In this document: piece by piece, positions 18,495-27,205 of the stretch
Numbering within the stretch: position 1 is the first letter of the stretch
How the letters are laid out: each line of letters starts with the position of its first letter
NCBI RefSeq assembly: GCF_024054175.1
Contig: NZ_JAMXLA010000001.1
Location: 3,318,140 to 3,382,139, forward strand
Length of the DNA: 64,000 nucleotides
Direction of reading: 5' to 3'
Source: Flavobacterium sp. NRK1
GTDB lineage: Bacteria > Bacteroidota > Bacteroidia > Flavobacteriales > Flavobacteriaceae
Notes under the pieces: model-generated
What the model was told of the DNA's origin: nothing
The model's database searches: none
Seen by the model: the letters and a program-made list of their open reading frames with translations, nothing else
Position numbers and translations under genes: made by a program

Positions 18495-19298
18495 ATGAAC
18501 AACACCATAACTTCACGTAATTATAAAAAGCTGGCACTGCAGGTTTCTGCTAATGGTATGTCTTTTTGTTGCTTTGATACCCTAAACAGAGAGATAACAC
18601 ATTGCGTAACTGCTGATTTTTCTAAATACATTCCTTTAGAAGAAGAATTATGGAAAGCCTTTGTTAATAACCCTTTACTAACAAATCCTTTTGATGAAAT
18701 TGTAGTATTGCACAACAATAGTTTTAACACATTTGTACCAACTGCACTTTTTGACAATAAATATCCGGGAAGCTACCTTCAGTATAATACTAAGGTTTTT
18801 GAAACTGATTTTTTTGCTGTAGATGAACTGGATAGCTATGAGCTGAATAATGTATACGTACCTATGATGAACGTAAATAATTTTCTTATAGACCAGTTTG
18901 GTGCTTTTGAATATAAAAATGCTAATAGCGTACTGGTTTCAAAACTATTAGATGCATCTAAAAATATTGATGAAAAGCAGGTTTATGTACACTTTCAGGA
19001 TTCAAATTTTGAAATAGTGGTTGTTAGAAATCAAAAACTTTTATTATATAATTCCTTTGAATATAAAACACCTGAAGATTTTTTATACTTTTTGCTTTTC
19101 ACAATGGAACAGCTTTTTCTTAATCCTGAAACAGCAGCAGTATATCTATTAGGAAAAGTAACTGAAAACGACGATAATTACACATTAGCTTATACTTATA
19201 TCAGAAATATATCTTTATTTAACTCCCAGCCATTACAGCAAAAATGGAACATTACTAAAGATAATGCTTTACAACACTTTATACTATTTAACTCATGA
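18495..19298 (+). CDS. DUF3822 family protein
   Basis: A 267-residue cytoplasmic protein of a family found in Bacteroidota, usually just before rsmD. No enzyme motif stands out. The chain has two similar alternating strand/helix halves (for example KKLALQVSANGMSFCCFD near the start and KQVYVHFQDSNFEIVVV in the middle), which suggests a duplicated ASKHA-like or related fold, though this is only an impression. Its TGA overlaps the rsmD ATG (ATGA), so translation is coupled. The role is unknown; the conserved pairing with rsmD is the main clue. Confidence 0.8.
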   Translation: MNNTITSRNYKKLALQVSANGMSFCCFDTLNREITHCVTADFSKYIPLEEELWKAFVNNPLLTNPFDEIVVLHNNSFNTFVPTALFDNKYPGSYLQYNTKVFETDFFAVDELDSYELNNVYVPMMNVNNFLIDQFGAFEYKNANSVLVSKLLDASKNIDEKQVYVHFQDSNFEIVVVRNQKLLLYNSFEYKTPEDFLYFLLFTMEQLFLNPETAAVYLLGKVTENDDNYTLAYTYIRNISLFNSQPLQQKWNITKDNALQHFILFNS

Positions 19299-19879
19299 GG
19301 ATCATTTCAGGAAAATATAAAGGGAGAAGGATAACTGCTCCAAAAAACCTTCCGGTGCGCCCCACGACGGATATGTCTAAAGAGTCGTTGTTTAATATAT
19401 TAAATAATCGTTTTGATTTTGAAGGCCTTAAAATACTCGATCTTTTTTCCGGCACTGGGAATATAAGCTATGAGTTTGCTTCACGAGGTGCAGCAAGTGT
19501 TACTTCTGTTGATGCTGATTTTGGGTGTATAAAATTTATAAAACAAACCAGTGCTGAGTTTGAGTTTGATATAATGGCCCAAAAAAGTGATGTAATTAAG
19601 TTTTTAAAAACCAACAAATCATCATATGATATAATTTTTGCTGATCCACCCTATAACCTAGATCAGAAAGTTTTTGAAGAAATAGTTACCCTTGTTTTAG
19701 AAAACGAACTTTTACAGCTTGATGGAATGATGATTATAGAGCATTCCAAGCATACAAACCTTAGCCATATGATGAATTTTTCTTTCCAGAAGAACTATGG
19801 TGGCTCGGTTTTTTCTTTTTTTGAATTTGATGAAGAAATAGAAGACGATATTATTGCCGATGAAGAAGATTATATGTAA
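19295..19879 (+). CDS. rsmD: RsmD-family 16S rRNA (guanine-966-N2)-methyltransferase
   Basis: SAM-dependent methyltransferase that modifies 16S rRNA during 30S assembly. The 194-residue chain opens with MRIISGKYKGRRI, typical of RsmD, and has PTTDMSKESLFNIL, the SAM-binding LDLFSGTGNISYEFASRGA and the catalytic ADPPYNL (motif IV, D-P-P-Y). A short acidic tail (EEIEDDIIADEED) is lineage-specific. It overlaps DUF3822 by 4 bases. Confidence 0.94.
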   Translation: MRIISGKYKGRRITAPKNLPVRPTTDMSKESLFNILNNRFDFEGLKILDLFSGTGNISYEFASRGAASVTSVDADFGCIKFIKQTSAEFEFDIMAQKSDVIKFLKTNKSSYDIIFADPPYNLDQKVFEEIVTLVLENELLQLDGMMIIEHSKHTNLSHMMNFSFQKNYGGSVFSFFEFDEEIEDDIIADEEDYM

Positions 19880-19923
19880 TTTTCCTGCAAAATAATTGTT
19901 AAAAAACTACTCTTCAATTTCAA

Positions 19924-20469
19924 ATGAAAAAATTCTTTATGCTGGTATTAATACTGGCAGCATTTCCTGCAATTTCACAAACCTATATTAAATTTAATGC
20001 TCCTACAACTTTATTGGGCATACCACAAATTGGTATAGAAACAAGCCTTGCAAAAAAAGTAACTTTTCAGGGTGACGTATTAGGTGCATATTGGGAATCT
20101 GTAAACAATGCTCCTTTTAAAACATTAATGGTTTTTAGTGAAGTACGATACCATTTTAATGAAAACGATAAAGGCCTTTACGTTGGTGGCCATGTGGGTG
20201 GTGCCATATTTGAACTCCAAAAATGGAATTATCTTAATACTGATAAATACCAAAAAGGAGAAGCTTTCTTTTTAGGTATTACTATTGGCTATCAGGTAAA
20301 AATTAATGATAAATGGATGATTGACATGTTTATCGGCGGTGGTAACCAGCAGGCTCACTATAAAGGCCGTTACTTATCAAACAATGAACCCTACGAATTT
20401 GCCAAATACAATAAAAGCGGCGAATGGCTTCCTTACCGTGGCGGTATAATGTTTTGCTATAAGCTGTAA
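19924..20469 (+). CDS. DUF3575-like secreted beta-rich envelope protein
   Basis: A 181-residue protein with a signal peptide (MKKFFMLVLILAAFPAISQ, cleavage after residue 19). Alternating strands with aromatic ends follow, as in small outer-membrane beta-barrels (IGIETSLAKKVTFQGDVLG, GLYVGGHVGGAIFEL, AFFLGITIGYQVKI). It ends in an aromatic-containing strand, CYKL. This matches DUF3575-type proteins of Bacteroidota. It starts 44 bases after rsmD and ends next to the 3' end of rnpB on the other strand. Confidence 0.75.
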   Translation: MKKFFMLVLILAAFPAISQTYIKFNAPTTLLGIPQIGIETSLAKKVTFQGDVLGAYWESVNNAPFKTLMVFSEVRYHFNENDKGLYVGGHVGGAIFELQKWNYLNTDKYQKGEAFFLGITIGYQVKINDKWMIDMFIGGGNQQAHYKGRYLSNNEPYEFAKYNKSGEWLPYRGGIMFCYKL

Positions 20470-20474
20470 AAAAA

Positions 20475-20784
20475 GCAGGCCTGTAAGCCGGATTCTGTAA
20501 CCCCGCCCAAAAGCGGGGTTTCTTATCATTTATCTAGTCCTTACATTACTGTAAAGGATCAATCTGCCTACCCCCCGGCATTGGGCGGGCAGCCCTTAAT
20601 TGCCGGTATACATGGCATTTCACCGCATAGAGTTTACCTGGTTTCACTACAGCATTACCTGTACATACTTTCTGTTGCACTTGTCCTCTCCTATTTAAAT
20701 AGAATGACGGGTGTTACCCGCTATGCTGCCCTATGGTGTCCGGACTTTCCTCCCTCTCTTTGAGACGGCGATAAGACGGCCTGC
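20475..20784 (-). ncRNA. rnpB: RNase P RNA
   Basis: Catalytic RNA of RNase P, which matures tRNA 5' ends. On the minus strand the conserved cores are present in order: GAGGAAAGTCCGGACACC near the 5' end, GGTAACACCCGTC, GAGAGGACAAGTGCAACAGA, GTGAAACCAGGTAAACTC and the 3' ACAGAATCCGGCTTACAGG. The P1 stem is GCAGGCC (5', 20778-20784) with GGCCTGC (3', 20475-20481). A run of A at 20468-20474 gives the U-tract terminator. The architecture is type A. An upstream TATCTTTG at 20790-20797 places the start of transcription close to the P1 5' edge. Confidence 0.96.
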
Positions 20785-20789
20785 GGCTG

Positions 20790-20797
20790 CAAAGATA
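20790..20797 (-). promoter_or_regulatory. -7 element of the rnpB promoter
   Basis: TATCTTTG on the minus strand, an exact TAnnTTTG, ends 6 bases before the inferred 5' end of the RNA. The remaining bases to 20950 hold a short AAATGT-TTA-ACATTT inverted repeat near 20862-20876 and nothing else clear. Confidence 0.6.
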
Positions 20798-20950
20798 CTC
20801 TTTACTTTTAAAGCCCGAAATTTAAAAGTATAAAGTAATTTACGGCCTCGTGCTGTGTGAGAAAATGTTTAACATTTCCTTGGCGGGGTTAAAAAAATGA
20901 AATATTTAATTTTAAGCATATAAAACAAACTAACTTAAATATTTTATACC

Positions 20951-21253
20951 ATGGACAGACAAATGTATCATTATGCCACAGTTTCTAAGGCATTACAGGA
21001 ATTAAGCGATAAAGGTTTTACAACAGATTTTAATCTTGAAGAAGATAGAATTAAAAATCATTGTGAAGATTTTGAGATTGAGCACATCTATCGATACGAA
21101 GGCGAAAGCGACCCGGGAGATGAAGCAACTGTTTATGGAATAAAAGCAAAAACAGGTGAAAAAGGCGTGTATGTTGTAAGTCCAGGTGCTTATAGCGAAA
21201 ATAGCGCTGCAAAAGTATTACTTGATATGAGCATAAAAGGCAGAGCCAATTAA
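20951..21253 (+). CDS. Small conserved protein, [12 protein letters not shown] family
   Basis: A 100-residue soluble protein. The pattern of an N-terminal [27 protein letters not shown], then [15 protein letters not shown] and [21 protein letters not shown], recalls a family of about 100 residues widespread in Bacteroidota. That family is often labelled phosphoribosylpyrophosphate synthetase without real similarity to Prs. No catalytic site is visible. It ends 6 bases before the topoisomerase IB gene and is probably in one operon with it. Function is unknown. Confidence 0.72.
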   Translation: MDRQMYHYATVSKALQELSDKGFTTDFNLEEDRIKNHCEDFEIEHIYRYEGESDPGDEATVYGIKAKTGEKGVYVVSPGAYSENSAAKVLLDMSIKGRAN

Positions 21254-21259
21254 AAAGCC

Positions 21260-22333
21260 ATGAACAGGCTGGAGAAAAAACTTGAAAAAATAGGGAGTAA
21301 TCCTAAAGTCACTGCTAAAGCTGTTGGCCTTCGTTATTGTTTAAAATCTGATAAAGGTTTTTACAGAAAACGTAAGGGTAATGGCTTTAGTTATATAGAT
21401 GAATCAGGACACACCGTTAAGGATAGGTATATATTAGAACGTATTAAAAAACTGGTAATTCCGCCCGCTTGGGAAAACGTATGGATATCACCATATGAAA
21501 ATGGACATTTACAGGTAACCGGTACAGATGCTAAAGGAAGAAAACAATACCGTTATCATCCGGAATGGAACAGAATCAGAAACCAGTCAAAGTTTTACCG
21601 GTTAAGGCGGTTTGCACATGCTTTACCCTTAATTAGAGAACATGTTGAAAAAGATCTGAAAAGAAAAGGTTTGCCTTATGAAAAGGTAATTGCCTTAGTA
21701 ATAAAACTTATTGAGTTAACAAATATCCGTATTGGCAACGACGCTTATAAAAAATTATACGGTTCATTTGGACTTACAACACTTCGGGATAAACATGTGA
21801 AATTTGAAGGAGCTTCTGTATCTTTTGATTTTATAGGAAAAAAAGGTGTCAAACATAAAATAAAATTGCAAAGCAAAAAGTTAGCTAATCTTGTAAAAAA
21901 ATGCAAAGAAATTCCGGGTCATGAACTATTTCAATATTATGATGATGATGGGAAACGCCATACTATTGGGTCTGCAGATGTAAATAATTATATAAAAGAT
22001 ATTACAGGAGAAGATTTTACTGCAAAAGACTTCCGCGCCTGGGCAGGCAGCTTAAATGCATTATGTGCCTTTATAGACATAGGGAATTATAATAATGATA
22101 CTGATTGTAAGCGAAAAGTAGTTGCCGTATTGGATTCCGTTGCTGAAAAATTAGGTAATACCCGTACTGTTTGTAAAAAATACTACGTTCATCCAACTGT
22201 TATTGCAGCTTATGAAAAAGGCACTATAAGTAAATATGCATATGCCGAAGATAATGATATAGAACTTAATCCTAATGAAAAAGCTTTATTAGACTTACTT
22301 ATTTCTGAAGATATAGCAGAAGTGATTATTTAA
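21260..22333 (+). CDS. Type IB DNA topoisomerase (poxvirus/bacterial type)
   Basis: Relaxes supercoils through a 3'-phosphotyrosyl intermediate. The 357-residue chain has the N-terminal Topo_IB_N region (WENVWISPYENGHLQVTGTDAKGRKQYRYH), the catalytic domain block LIELTNIRIGNDAY, the active-site KDFRAWAGS with a catalytic Arg, and the nucleophile region CKKYYVHP, where the Tyr before VHP is the expected active residue. Length is standard for bacterial TopIB, a minority enzyme in bacteria usually of accessory distribution. It is paired with the small upstream protein (6-base gap). Confidence 0.93.
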   Translation: MNRLEKKLEKIGSNPKVTAKAVGLRYCLKSDKGFYRKRKGNGFSYIDESGHTVKDRYILERIKKLVIPPAWENVWISPYENGHLQVTGTDAKGRKQYRYHPEWNRIRNQSKFYRLRRFAHALPLIREHVEKDLKRKGLPYEKVIALVIKLIELTNIRIGNDAYKKLYGSFGLTTLRDKHVKFEGASVSFDFIGKKGVKHKIKLQSKKLANLVKKCKEIPGHELFQYYDDDGKRHTIGSADVNNYIKDITGEDFTAKDFRAWAGSLNALCAFIDIGNYNNDTDCKRKVVAVLDSVAEKLGNTRTVCKKYYVHPTVIAAYEKGTISKYAYAEDNDIELNPNEKALLDLLISEDIAEVII

Positions 22334-22387
22334 CTATAAAAGCAAATTATTACGCTATAATATTGGTGTCACTGCTGTAAAAAATTT

Positions 22388-22395
22388 TATATTTG
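22388..22395 (+). promoter_or_regulatory. -7 element for dnaX
   Basis: TATATTTG, an exact TAnnTTTG, ends 16 bases before the dnaX ATG. Confidence 0.5.
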
Positions 22396-22411
22396 TATCT
22401 CTTTACAGCCT

Positions 22412-23497
22412 ATGGAACAGTTTATAGTATCAGCCAGAAAGTACCGACCGCAAACATTTAAGGATGTTGTTGGGCAACAAGCTATTACCAATACGCTGCT
22501 AAATGCCATAGAAAACAATCACCTGGCACAAGCTTTATTATTTACAGGTCCGCGCGGAGTAGGAAAAACTACTTGTGCACGAATATTAGCCCGAAAAATA
22601 AATCAGGAAGGTTATGATGACCCTTATGAAGATTTTGCATTTAATGTATTTGAACTGGATGCAGCTTCTAATAACTCAGTAGATGATATACGCAACCTTA
22701 TAGATCAGGTTCGCATACCTCCGCAAACAGGTAAATACAAGGTATATATTATTGATGAGGTACATATGCTCTCCCAGGCTGCATTTAATGCCTTTTTAAA
22801 AACACTTGAAGAGCCGCCAAGACACGCCATATTTATATTGGCAACCACAGAGAAGCATAAAATTATACCTACCATCTTATCAAGATGTCAGATATTTGAT
22901 TTTAAAAGAATCACCGTTAAAGATGCTAAAGAACATCTTGCAGAAGTTGCCACAAACCAGGGGATTACTTTTGAAGATGATGCATTGCATATTATAGCTC
23001 AAAAAGCTGATGGTGCAATGCGTGATGCCTTATCCATATTTGACAGGGTTGTTAGTTACTGCGGTAAGAATCTTACCCGTCAGGCCGTAACTGAAAACTT
23101 AAATGTACTTGATTACGAATATTACATAAATGTAACTAATCTTATTCTTGAAAACCGCATTCCTGAATTACTGCTGACGTACAATGAGATTTTAGCAAAA
23201 GGATTTGACGGGCATCATTTTATAGCAGGGCTTGCCTCTCATTTCCGCGATTTGCTTGTAAGTAAAAATCCTGCAACGCTAATTTTATTGGAAGCTGGTG
23301 AAATAGCTCAGAATTTATATGGTGAACAATCACAAAAAGCAAGTCAGGATTTTTTATTAAAAGCCATAGATATTGCCAATGATTGTGATTTGAAGTACAA
23401 ATCAAGTCAGAATCAAAGGCTGCTTGTAGAGCTATGCCTTATGCAGCTTGCCTCCATCACTTTTGATGGAGAAAAAAAAAAGCTGACCAATTTATAA
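22412..23497 (+). CDS. dnaX: DNA polymerase III gamma/tau, zero-frame product (gamma-like, 361 aa)
   Basis: Clamp-loader ATPase of the replicative polymerase. The N-terminal AAA+ module is complete: Walker A GPRGVGKTTCARI (about residues 46-58), a DAASNNSVDDIR segment, Walker B VYIIDEVHMLS, sensor 1 ATTEKHK and the SRC arginine-finger motif, followed by domain III helices. The usual zinc-binding Cys cluster after Walker A is missing. In the zero frame translation stops five codons after an A10 run, giving a gamma-length product. The tau C-terminus continues in the -1 frame, open without interruption to 24162. A -1 shift would give a 583-residue protein. The alternative is a sequencing or natural indel in the A run. 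Confidence 0.93.
   Translation: MEQFIVSARKYRPQTFKDVVGQQAITNTLLNAIENNHLAQALLFTGPRGVGKTTCARILARKINQEGYDDPYEDFAFNVFELDAASNNSVDDIRNLIDQVRIPPQTGKYKVYIIDEVHMLSQAAFNAFLKTLEEPPRHAIFILATTEKHKIIPTILSRCQIFDFKRITVKDAKEHLAEVATNQGITFEDDALHIIAQKADGAMRDALSIFDRVVSYCGKNLTRQAVTENLNVLDYEYYINVTNLILENRIPELLLTYNEILAKGFDGHHFIAGLASHFRDLLVSKNPATLILLEAGEIAQNLYGEQSQKASQDFLLKAIDIANDCDLKYKSSQNQRLLVELCLMQLASITFDGEKKKLTNL
23472..23482 (+). other. Slippery site A10-G in dnaX
   Basis: Ten A followed by G. In zero-frame codons it reads GAA AAA AAA AAG, so it contains the heptamer A AAA AAG used by E. coli dnaX for -1 frameshifting. The run length also suits RNA polymerase slippage, as in Thermus dnaX. GGAG just upstream (23468-23471) may be chance. 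Only a weak AT hairpin lies downstream. Confidence 0.7.
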
Positions 23498-24162
23498 TTC
23501 CTCCCCATTATTTTAAAAATAATCCCACAGTAGCAAAAACAAATGTTGCACCGGAGCAAACTGTTGCCCAAACTGAAAACACAGTTACCGTAACAGAAAG
23601 TAAATCTACGGTAATTACCCCGCTGCCTGCTGATAAACTTGAGGTAGATGAGCCGGAAATCATAAAACCTCCCGTAATTACAAAGGTTGATGATGATGGT
23701 AGTCCTAAAGTATCGGCTTTTTCACTGGCAGGTTTACGTCAAAAAAAAGAACTGCTGGAAAGTCAGAAGGCAATGGTAAGGCAGACTGATGAATTACCAA
23801 GAGAGCCTTTTAGTGAAACTGATATGCTGCTGCAGTGGAATAAGTTCGCGAAACGCCTTAGCGATTCCGGTCAGAAAATTATGGCTACCTATATGCAAAT
23901 TAATGATCCTGTACTTGAAGGAACAATCATTAAGCTGGAATTGCCTAACGAAGGATCTAAAGTAGATTTTGACAACGGAAAGCACGAATTATTAGGTTAT
24001 TTACGTGGTAAATTACATAATCACGACATTACTATTGAAGTAAACGTAAATGAAGTGGTTTCAACAAAACATGCCTTTACCCCTCTTGAAAAATTTGAAA
24101 AACTTAAAGCCATTAATCCTTCTGTTGAAACTTTAAGAAAAATGTTTGATCTGGACATTTAA
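23482..24162 (+). CDS. dnaX: DnaX tau-specific C-terminal part, reached by -1 frameshift
   Basis: An open frame of 226 codons in the -1 frame relative to the upstream dnaX, beginning exactly at the end of the A10 run. It starts ADQFIIPPHYFK, continues with a Thr/Val/Pro-rich linker (about 60 residues), then a folded C-terminal domain (LLQWNKFAKRLSDSGQKI to LRKMFDLDI). The domain has the look of the flavobacterial tau C-terminus that contacts the polymerase. The first internal ATG (23773) would give only 129 residues and lies past the linker, so independent initiation is unlikely. The sequence shows normal codon use and no decay, which argues that the region is translated. Confidence 0.82.
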   Translation, partial: ADQFIIPPHYFKNNPTVAKTNVAPEQTVAQTENTVTVTESKSTVITPLPADKLEVDEPEIIKPPVITKVDDDGSPKVSAFSLAGLRQKKELLESQKAMVRQTDELPREPFSETDMLLQWNKFAKRLSDSGQKIMATYMQINDPVLEGTIIKLELPNEGSKVDFDNGKHELLGYLRGKLHNHDITIEVNVNEVVSTKHAFTPLEKFEKLKAINPSVETLRKMFDLDI

Positions 24163-24168
24163 TATATT

Positions 24169-24771
24169 ATGAAATTTCTCTATATCTTTTTCGTTTTGGG
24201 TTTTACATGTTTAGGGCAATCTCCTGAAAAACCAGGCTACCTCTTTAATGAAAAAGGTGAAATGATTACTCAGGATGTTTTTTCTAAAAAAACAAAAAGC
24301 AATAAGTATACATGGATTGCTTATGAAACCAAGGACTCAATAAATGCCAGGCTTATTTTAATAGAAGAATACGGAGAAATAAGTACAGAAAAAAGGAATC
24401 AGGTTTTAAATTATTTAAAAAAAATAACAGGATCAACCATTAATGAAGACCAGACTCTGGTTATAAATTTTGCATTTAAAAAGTCTATGCCTAACCAACC
24501 GCATTGCCTGGATTATTATAGTTCTGTAAAATCCTATAGAAACTTTTTTAAACGTAAAAAACAATTTATACAATTTTATATTACTGAAAAAGGATTTGTT
24601 TATCCTAAAGATTTTGTATTTGAAGATAATAATGATATTATAAGAAAATTACTTTTCCCTTTCGGATCAGGATGTAATTACATCATAATCAAACCTGACG
24701 GAAAATTTTACAGACAAATGGGTGAGCATCACCAAGATCAAATTCCTTCTAAAGTAAAAGCAGACTGGTGA
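24169..24771 (+). CDS. Hypothetical secreted protein
   Basis: A 200-residue protein that I do not recognise. It has a probable signal peptide (MKFLYIFFVLGFTCLGQS). The body is mixed alpha/beta, rich in Lys, Phe and Tyr, with two Cys (in PHCLDYY and GSGCNYI) that could form a disulphide in the periplasm. A repeated KPGYLFNEKGE / ITEKGFVY phrase recalls secreted proteins with short beta-hairpins. It starts 6 bases after the end of dnaX, so it may be co-transcribed. Confidence 0.7.
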   Translation: MKFLYIFFVLGFTCLGQSPEKPGYLFNEKGEMITQDVFSKKTKSNKYTWIAYETKDSINARLILIEEYGEISTEKRNQVLNYLKKITGSTINEDQTLVINFAFKKSMPNQPHCLDYYSSVKSYRNFFKRKKQFIQFYITEKGFVYPKDFVFEDNNDIIRKLLFPFGSGCNYIIIKPDGKFYRQMGEHHQDQIPSKVKADW

Positions 24772-24860
24772 TAAAGTTTAAATAACTAAACTAATTTTAG
24801 TCAATCCTATTACAACATTAAAACATTATGTATTTTTATATATAATCTAAATGTACTTAT

Positions 24861-25760
24861 ATGCTGGTTGACAAACGGGTTCCTTTTCTTTACCTTTTAA
24901 AAATGGTAAAATATGAAATGCTTATTGTACTCTTTTTAGGCATTGGCATACATTTCCTGACTGAAAAAATTTATGATTATCTTCCTGAAATGCCCCTCAC
25001 AATAGCAACATTTTTGGGTACGGCAATATCGGTATTATTATCATTTAAAATGAGCCAGTCTTATGACCGCTGGTGGGAAGCAAGAAAAATTTGGGGAGCT
25101 ATAGTGAACGATTCCAGAAGCCTGGTTTTACAATTACAGGCATTTATAAAAACTGAAAATGCAGACAGCCACATAATAAAAACAATTTCTTATAGGCAAA
25201 TTGCGTGGTGCTATTCGCTTGGACAATCATTAAGAGGGTTAAATCCATTACAAAATTGCGAGGCCTTTCTATCAGAAGAAGAATTAAATAAAGTTGCTAA
25301 GTTCAGTAATAAACCTTTAGGTATATTACAATTAAATACAGGAGAAATAAGCTCGTTGAGAAAACAAAATGCGCTAAGCGATTTTGAGCATATACAATTA
25401 AATACTACTTGTGTACGCTTTTCAGACAGTATGGGAGCAGCCGAAAGAATTAATTCGACAGTATTTCCTACTACCTACAGAATGTTTTTACATTTTACTA
25501 TTTATCTGTTTGTAACTATACTGTCTGTTGCGTTAAAAAATGTAAAACTAGGATACGAAATACCCTTGCTTTTAGTTATTTCCCTTGTATTTTTTATGCT
25601 TGAAAAAACAGCTTTTCATTTGCAGGACCCTTTCAGAAACAGGCCTAGTGACACTTCTGTAACTGCTATAGCAAGAACAATAGAAATAAATATAAGGCAA
25701 CTTCTTAAGGAAGAAAATGTACCGGAGCCTATTACAAAAGATGAATTTTATATTATGTAA
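24861..25760 (+). CDS. Bestrophin-family (RFP-TM) anion channel
   Basis: A 299-residue integral membrane protein of the bestrophin/UPF0187 family, whose characterised members are pentameric anion or cation channels. Family marks are the N-terminal LVDKRVPFLYLLKMVKYE, the long early helices (about 20-35 and 44-62) and the hallmark SFKMSQSYDRWWEARKIWG just after the second helix, then SRSLVLQ. Two further TM segments (about 210-250) follow and the late region has PFRNRPSDTSV. It converges head-on with the macrodomain gene with no intervening base and no visible terminator. Confidence 0.9.
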   Translation: MLVDKRVPFLYLLKMVKYEMLIVLFLGIGIHFLTEKIYDYLPEMPLTIATFLGTAISVLLSFKMSQSYDRWWEARKIWGAIVNDSRSLVLQLQAFIKTENADSHIIKTISYRQIAWCYSLGQSLRGLNPLQNCEAFLSEEELNKVAKFSNKPLGILQLNTGEISSLRKQNALSDFEHIQLNTTCVRFSDSMGAAERINSTVFPTTYRMFLHFTIYLFVTILSVALKNVKLGYEIPLLLVISLVFFMLEKTAFHLQDPFRNRPSDTSVTAIARTIEINIRQLLKEENVPEPITKDEFYIM

Positions 25761-26279
25761 TTACAGATTTAATAAATCTTTGTAGAGTTTATAATTCTCA
25801 TCATCAAAACAAACAAAAACTACTTCTTTTATATCTTCATTTTCCTCTAAAAAATGTTTTACAGTAGTAACAGCTATAGTAGCTGCTTTGTCTTTTGGAA
25901 ATTGATAAATACCTGTACTGATATTAGGAAAAGCTATAGTTTGAATATTGTTTTGCAGAGCAATTTTTAAGCAGCTTAGATACGATTTTGCCAACAATTG
26001 TTCTTTCTCAGCTTTATCACCACTCCAAACAGGACCAACGGTATGTATAACATAATCTGCAGGCAGATTTCCTCCCGTGGTTATTACTGCATCACCAGTA
26101 TTGCATCCACCCTGACGATTACGGATAGCCATACATTCTTCTAAAATTGCTTTTCCACCGGCTCTATGAATAGCTCCATCAACTCCCCCTCCGCCAAGTA
26201 AAGAAGAATTAGCTGCATTTACTATTGCTGCAACTTCTATTTTAGTTATATCACCCTTAATGAGTTTAATTTTTTGCAT
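25761..26279 (-). CDS. Macrodomain protein, O-acetyl-ADP-ribose deacetylase type
   Basis: A 172-residue single macrodomain of the YmdB/MacroD type, expected to bind ADP-ribose and remove O-acetyl or mono-ADP-ribosyl groups. The key blocks are [26 protein letters not shown], where the Asn and the Gly-rich loop contact the distal ribose, [19 protein letters not shown], and [17 protein letters not shown]. It starts 6 bases after the Ppx/GppA gene and appears to be the last gene of the polyphosphate operon. Confidence 0.93.
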   Translation of the reverse strand: MQKIKLIKGDITKIEVAAIVNAANSSLLGGGGVDGAIHRAGGKAILEECMAIRNRQGGCNTGDAVITTGGNLPADYVIHTVGPVWSGDKAEKEQLLAKSYLSCLKIALQNNIQTIAFPNISTGIYQFPKDKAATIAVTTVKHFLEENEDIKEVVFVCFDDENYKLYKDLLNL

Positions 26280-26285
26280 ACATTG

Positions 26286-27176
26286 CTATATCTTATCATA
26301 ATACATTGCCTTTACAATACCATCAGACAATCCTATTTTTGGAACGTAAATATTACGTGCTCCACTCCATTTCATAGCATTCAGATAAATTCTTGCTGCA
26401 TATATAATAACGTCTGCACGGTCAGGATTCAACCCTAATTCTGCGATGCGTTGTTCATACGTAAGTCCATTAAGAAATTGATACTGGCTGTTCACATAGA
26501 AATATGATAATGGCTTTTCCTGTTGTTTGCCGGACATTTTAAATAATTTATTAATATTTCCTCCGGAACCAATAAGCGTAATAGTTTCATAAGGCGCTGT
26601 AACGGTTTTAATCCATTTTTCAATTTCTATCCATACAACCTCATTTACCATATTATTTAACAGTCTTACTGTACCATTTTTAAATGATTTGGAAGCCACT
26701 ATTTTACCATTAGAAAATAAAGAGAACTCTGTACTTCCCCCTCCTACGTCAACATACAAATAGGTTTGGTCAGTTTTTACAAGATGATGTAAATCTGTTG
26801 AAGCAATAATAGCTGCTTCTTTTTTACCATCTATAATGTCTATTTTAATTCCTGATTCCTGTTCAATTATATCAGCAACTTCCTTACCATTGAAAGCTTC
26901 ACGCATAGCCGAAGTTGCACAGGCCATATATTTTTCTACCTTATGCACTTTCATTAGCAGCTTATAAGCTTTCATGGCATCTACCATTCGCTCAATATTT
27001 TCATCTGTAATTTCACCCACCGTAAAAGCATCCTGCCCTAAACGTATAGGCACCCTCACTAATGAGCTTTTATTAAACTGAGGTTCTTTACCCTCCTGCT
27101 CTACGATATTAGACACTAATAGCCTCATGGCATTAGAGCCAATATCTATCGCAGCATATTTTTTTATTGTAATCAT
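26286..27176 (-). CDS. Ppx/GppA-family exopolyphosphatase-like protein
   Basis: A 296-residue ASKHA-fold phosphatase. Expected blocks are YAAIDIGSNAMRLLV (phosphate 1), ATSAMREAFN, the YVDVGGGSTEFSLF phosphate-2 loop and ITLIGSGGNINKL. It is the short form, lacking the C-terminal HD-like domain of E. coli Ppx. Being 29 bases from ppk and on the same strand, it would degrade polyphosphate (or pppGpp) made or used by its neighbours. The distinction between Ppx and GppA cannot be made from sequence alone. Confidence 0.9.
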   Translation of the reverse strand: MITIKKYAAIDIGSNAMRLLVSNIVEQEGKEPQFNKSSLVRVPIRLGQDAFTVGEITDENIERMVDAMKAYKLLMKVHKVEKYMACATSAMREAFNGKEVADIIEQESGIKIDIIDGKKEAAIIASTDLHHLVKTDQTYLYVDVGGGSTEFSLFSNGKIVASKSFKNGTVRLLNNMVNEVVWIEIEKWIKTVTAPYETITLIGSGGNINKLFKMSGKQQEKPLSYFYVNSQYQFLNGLTYEQRIAELGLNPDRADVIIYAARIYLNAMKWSGARNIYVPKIGLSDGIVKAMYYDKI

Positions 27177-27205
27177 TCGTTAAATGCCTCAAAAACCAAA
27201 AACTA

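Noticed and set aside
20581-20763. 60-codon open frame on the plus strand
   Set aside because: It lies entirely antisense to the RNase P RNA, whose conserved cores are unmistakable; the peptide shows no family features.
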